A stretch of 8,023 bases of DNA from Erythrobacter sp. Its GTDB lineage: Bacteria > Pseudomonadota > Alphaproteobacteria > Sphingomonadales > Sphingomonadaceae. Shown here piece after piece: positions 6,495 to 8,023 of this stretch (position 1 is the first letter of the stretch; every line of letters begins with the position of its first letter). The stretch spans positions 1 to 8,023 of the forward strand of contig JANQTR010000011.1 of assembly GCA_030731635.1 (NCBI GenBank). Reading direction: 5' to 3'. Made by a program: the position numbers and the translations under genes. The notes beneath the pieces were generated by a model. That model saw nothing but the letters and a program-made list of their open reading frames with translations. It did not search any database and was not told the DNA's origin.

Positions 6495-6906
6495 AACGCA
6501 CCAGAATTGGCGTTGGCTTGGGTTTCGCTGTCTGCAAAGAGCGGCTAACCGCGACGCCTGCTCGCGACCGCTTGCAGGAAGGCGATGCGGCGGATTGAAA
6601 CGCTCATGGCCAAGGGCCTGATGCATGAACGCTCAGTCTGGCAGATCGGAAAGGCTGTGAGTGGGCTGCTCATCCGCAAAACGGATAGCGGTTGCGCGAT
6701 TCGCCGCAACTGATGCGCTGGCCGAACGACAGGATTTTTTCCGACCGCGGGCCAAGTCGACTTGCGACCTTAGCAAAGGCTGTCCCGATTCGGCGACAAA
6801 ACGAACCGTCGGCTCAAGCCTAAACGCCCTCAGCCAGCACCATTCCTATTGCAGAATTACCGACGGTGTGGGGAGGATGTGGCTGCGGCAACGGGTGCCA
6901 AAACAA
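6495..6906. other. Stretch without a convincing gene
   Basis: These 412 bases follow the ATPase gene. A 42-codon + frame at 6585-6713 begins MRRIETLMAKGLMHERSVWQ and ends CAIRRN. It has an A-I/L-rich helical look that could be a regulator or recombinase fragment, but it has no ribosome site and no family I can name. A weak hairpin (AACG with CGTT, then CCA with TGG, about 6496-6515) is the only terminator candidate for the ATPase transcript. No RNA gene, repeat array or mobile element was seen. It may be a decayed gene. Confidence 0.4.
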
Positions 6907-6934
6907 AGAAAGCCCCGGTTTCCCGAGGCTTTCT
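6907..6934 (-). terminator. Rho-independent terminator of the 12-codon gene
   Basis: AGAAAGCC and GGCTTTCT form an 8-bp outer stem. After one mismatch, three more G-C pairs close a 4-base loop. Read on the - strand the hairpin is followed directly by TTTGTTTT, a proper T tract, so it stops - strand transcripts. The + strand lacks a T tract. It lies 22 bases past the stop codon of the 12-codon ORF. Confidence 0.88.
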
Positions 6935-6956
6935 GAAATCCGAGCGACCCGGTTAA

Positions 6957-6995
6957 TTAGCGGGTGCCGAAGAGCTTTGAGAAATAGCCCCACAT
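6957..6995 (-). CDS. Putative 12-residue peptide gene
   Basis: The frame encodes MWGYFSKLFGTR, ending in TAA. Support comes from its setting: a perfect AAGGAG (7003-7008) 7 bases upstream of the ATG, a strong terminator with a T tract 22 bases downstream, and regulatory boxes 40 bases upstream. Together these define a short transcript of roughly 100-130 bases with this as its only well-initiated frame. The peptide has four aromatics (W2, Y4, F5, F9) and a net charge of about +2. On a helix W2, F5, L8 and F9 share one face while S6, K7 and R12 lie elsewhere, so it could sit on a membrane surface. No attenuated gene follows on this strand, so it is not an obvious leader peptide. The family is unknown to me. 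The alternative is a small RNA carrying a chance ORF. Confidence 0.6.
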   Translation of the reverse strand: MWGYFSKLFGTR

Positions 6996-7002
6996 AATTT
7001 TT

Positions 7003-7008
7003 CTCCTT
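7003..7008 (-). promoter_or_regulatory. Strong ribosome binding site of the 12-codon gene
   Basis: The - strand reads AAAAGGAGAAAAATTATG. AAGGAG is a full anti-Shine-Dalgarno match at ideal spacing with an A-rich, open context, and it is the best ribosome site in the window. It decides the start of the 12-codon frame. Confidence 0.8.
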
Positions 7009-7034
7009 TTCAGCGCCTGAGCTGTAGGAGTTGT

Positions 7035-7050
7035 TTAACACATTATTAAC
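7035..7050 (+). promoter_or_regulatory. CtrA-type box 1 (TTAA-N7-TTAAC)
   Basis: TTAA at 7035-7038, seven bases, then TTAAC at 7046-7050 matches the full CtrA consensus known from Caulobacter and other alphaproteobacteria. It lies 40 bases upstream of the 12-codon ORF, near where a -35 region for that gene would be. Binding is inferred from the motif only. Confidence 0.55.
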
Positions 7051-7051
7051 C

Positions 7052-7067
7052 TTAATCAACCGTTAAC
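7052..7067 (+). promoter_or_regulatory. CtrA-type box 2 (TTAA-N7-TTAAC)
   Basis: TTAA at 7052-7055, seven bases, then TTAAC at 7063-7067 gives a second full match, starting one base after box 1 and in the same orientation. It straddles the stop codon of the EAL gene (7056-7058), so coding and regulatory sequence overlap. Confidence 0.55.
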
Positions 7068-8023
7068 TACGATTCTTCCCCCGCCCATCATTGACAGCAG
7101 TTCGGGCATCGCAATTGCCCTTGCGAACAAGTAGCCTTGGGCGTGATCACAGCCCATAGCGCGCAGATCTGCCGCGACCGATTGATGCTCGACCCCTTCG
7201 GCGACAACGATTTTTCCGAGAGAGTGAGCGATTTCAATCGTCGCACGCACCACCGCGCGGCTTTCTTCCGACGTCGCCATATTCTGCACAAATCGCTTGT
7301 CGATCTTGAGCTCGGAGCTCGGGAGCTTCTCGATATATTCGAGGTTGGATTGGCCGGTGCCGAAATCGTCGATCGACAGACATATCCCGCGCGCCTTGAG
7401 CGCGGCGATCTGCGGGGCGATTCGTTTGTCTTCAAGCTTGGCAGTCTCGGTCAGTTCAAGCGTGAGGTTTTCGGGCGGGAAGGCGTAGCGGCCGAGCATC
7501 GTCATGATGTCGAACAACAAATGCGTATCGCTGAGGCTTTTGGCAGACATGTTGATCGCAAGCTTGAATTGCGAATCGAGCGCAATTGCCTGCTTGCCGT
7601 CAGCCAGTGCGGCTTCCATCACCACCAGAGTGAGTTCGTTGATCCGGTCTCCCGCTTCGGCGGCCAACACCAGATCCTGCGGATTGACCCACTCCTTACC
7701 ATCGGGTTTCCAGCGTATCAGTGTTTCCGCGCCGACGATCCGCCCGGTCAGAAGATCGATCTTGGGCTGGTAAGCCACCCCGATATTGCGATCGCGCAGC
7801 CCTTTTTCCAACACGCGGAGAAGCTCGATCCGGTTGTTGCGCGCTTCAAGATAGGCGGCGTCGTTGATGATAAACCGCACCCCGCGGTTCCCCGCCTCTT
7901 CGGCGGCCTGCATTGCCTTCTTGATGCGCTGCCCCAGCGGCAAATCATAATTGGTATCGATCCCCAATGCCGGCCCACTGCCGGCCGACTGCCAATCATG
8001 ACTGATCGCGGTTTTGAGCATCA
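7056..8023 (-). CDS. EAL-domain c-di-GMP phosphodiesterase (5' end outside window)
   Basis: EAL proteins hydrolyse c-di-GMP to linear pGpG and so lower the signal that favours sessile growth. The visible 321 residues hold a complete EAL domain from about 83 to 310. Its signature reads E-T-L (99-101) instead of E-A-L. The metal- and substrate-binding set is present: E99, N157 in I-N-M-S, E189 in E-L-T-E, D218-D219 in I-D-D-F-G-T-G, K239 in L-K-I-D, E275 and E278 in A-E-G-V-E, and Q295 in A-Q-G-Y-L. An active enzyme is therefore expected. Residues 1-80 are helical and resemble the end of a degenerate GGDEF domain or linker. The ATG at 8021 is only two bases from the window edge and the frame stays open, so the true start, and any sensory or GGDEF domain, is probably beyond it. 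The 3' end overlaps the second CtrA-type box. Confidence 0.9.
   Translation of the reverse strand, partial: MLKTAISHDWQSAGSGPALGIDTNYDLPLGQRIKKAMQAAEEAGNRGVRFIINDAAYLEARNNRIELLRVLEKGLRDRNIGVAYQPKIDLLTGRIVGAETLIRWKPDGKEWVNPQDLVLAAEAGDRINELTLVVMEAALADGKQAIALDSQFKLAINMSAKSLSDTHLLFDIMTMLGRYAFPPENLTLELTETAKLEDKRIAPQIAALKARGICLSIDDFGTGQSNLEYIEKLPSSELKIDKRFVQNMATSEESRAVVRATIEIAHSLGKIVVAEGVEHQSVAADLRAMGCDHAQGYLFARAIAMPELLSMMGGGRIVVNG

Noticed and set aside
6820..7059. 79-residue - strand frame starting in the CtrA-type boxes
   Set aside because: It has no ribosome site at its start and reads straight through the strong terminator. The 12-codon ORF in another frame has the AAGGAG.
1..8023. Second att copy of the tRNA 3' end, CRISPR array or complete insertion sequence
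   Set aside because: No second copy of the T-arm/acceptor sequence, no regular repeat-spacer pattern and no transposase with terminal repeats were seen.

Overview
The window looks like a GC-rich alphaproteobacterial chromosome, most likely from the sphingomonad/erythrobacter side. This is inferred from codon bias, the c-di-GMP EAL protein and two TTAA-N7-TTAAC (CtrA-type) boxes; no taxonomic search could be run.

Left edge (1-730). The 3' half of a tRNA-Pro(CGG) gene enters at base 1 and is followed by a hairpin terminator. Next comes the N-terminal piece of a tyrosine integrase, cut off after about 50 codons and joined to what looks like the last 36 codons of an unrelated gene, possibly a methyltransferase. 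This is the usual scar of an element that integrated at a tRNA 3' end and then decayed. A small DUF2805/TIGR03643-family gene follows on the + strand.

Middle (731-6494). A folB-like dihydroneopterin aldolase gene and, upstream of it, a long DEAD/DEAH (SF2) helicase gene lie on the - strand. They are separated by 230 bases that hold two clear hairpins. Divergent from the helicase, across about 80 bases, runs a + strand pair: a 254-residue multi-spanning membrane protein and a HerA/DUF87-type P-loop ATPase with a C-terminal winged-helix-like region. The three divergent genes could act together in DNA processing, but nothing in the sequence proves it.

Right edge (6495-8023). A 412-base stretch without a convincing gene leads to a compact - strand unit: two CtrA-type boxes, a perfect AAGGAG ribosome site, a 12-codon ORF (MWGYFSKLFGTR) and a strong rho-independent terminator with a T tract in the right orientation. 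This looks like a real, very small gene that length-limited annotation would miss, and it is the most interesting item here. The boxes overlap the 3' end of an EAL-domain c-di-GMP phosphodiesterase gene, which is cut by the window edge.
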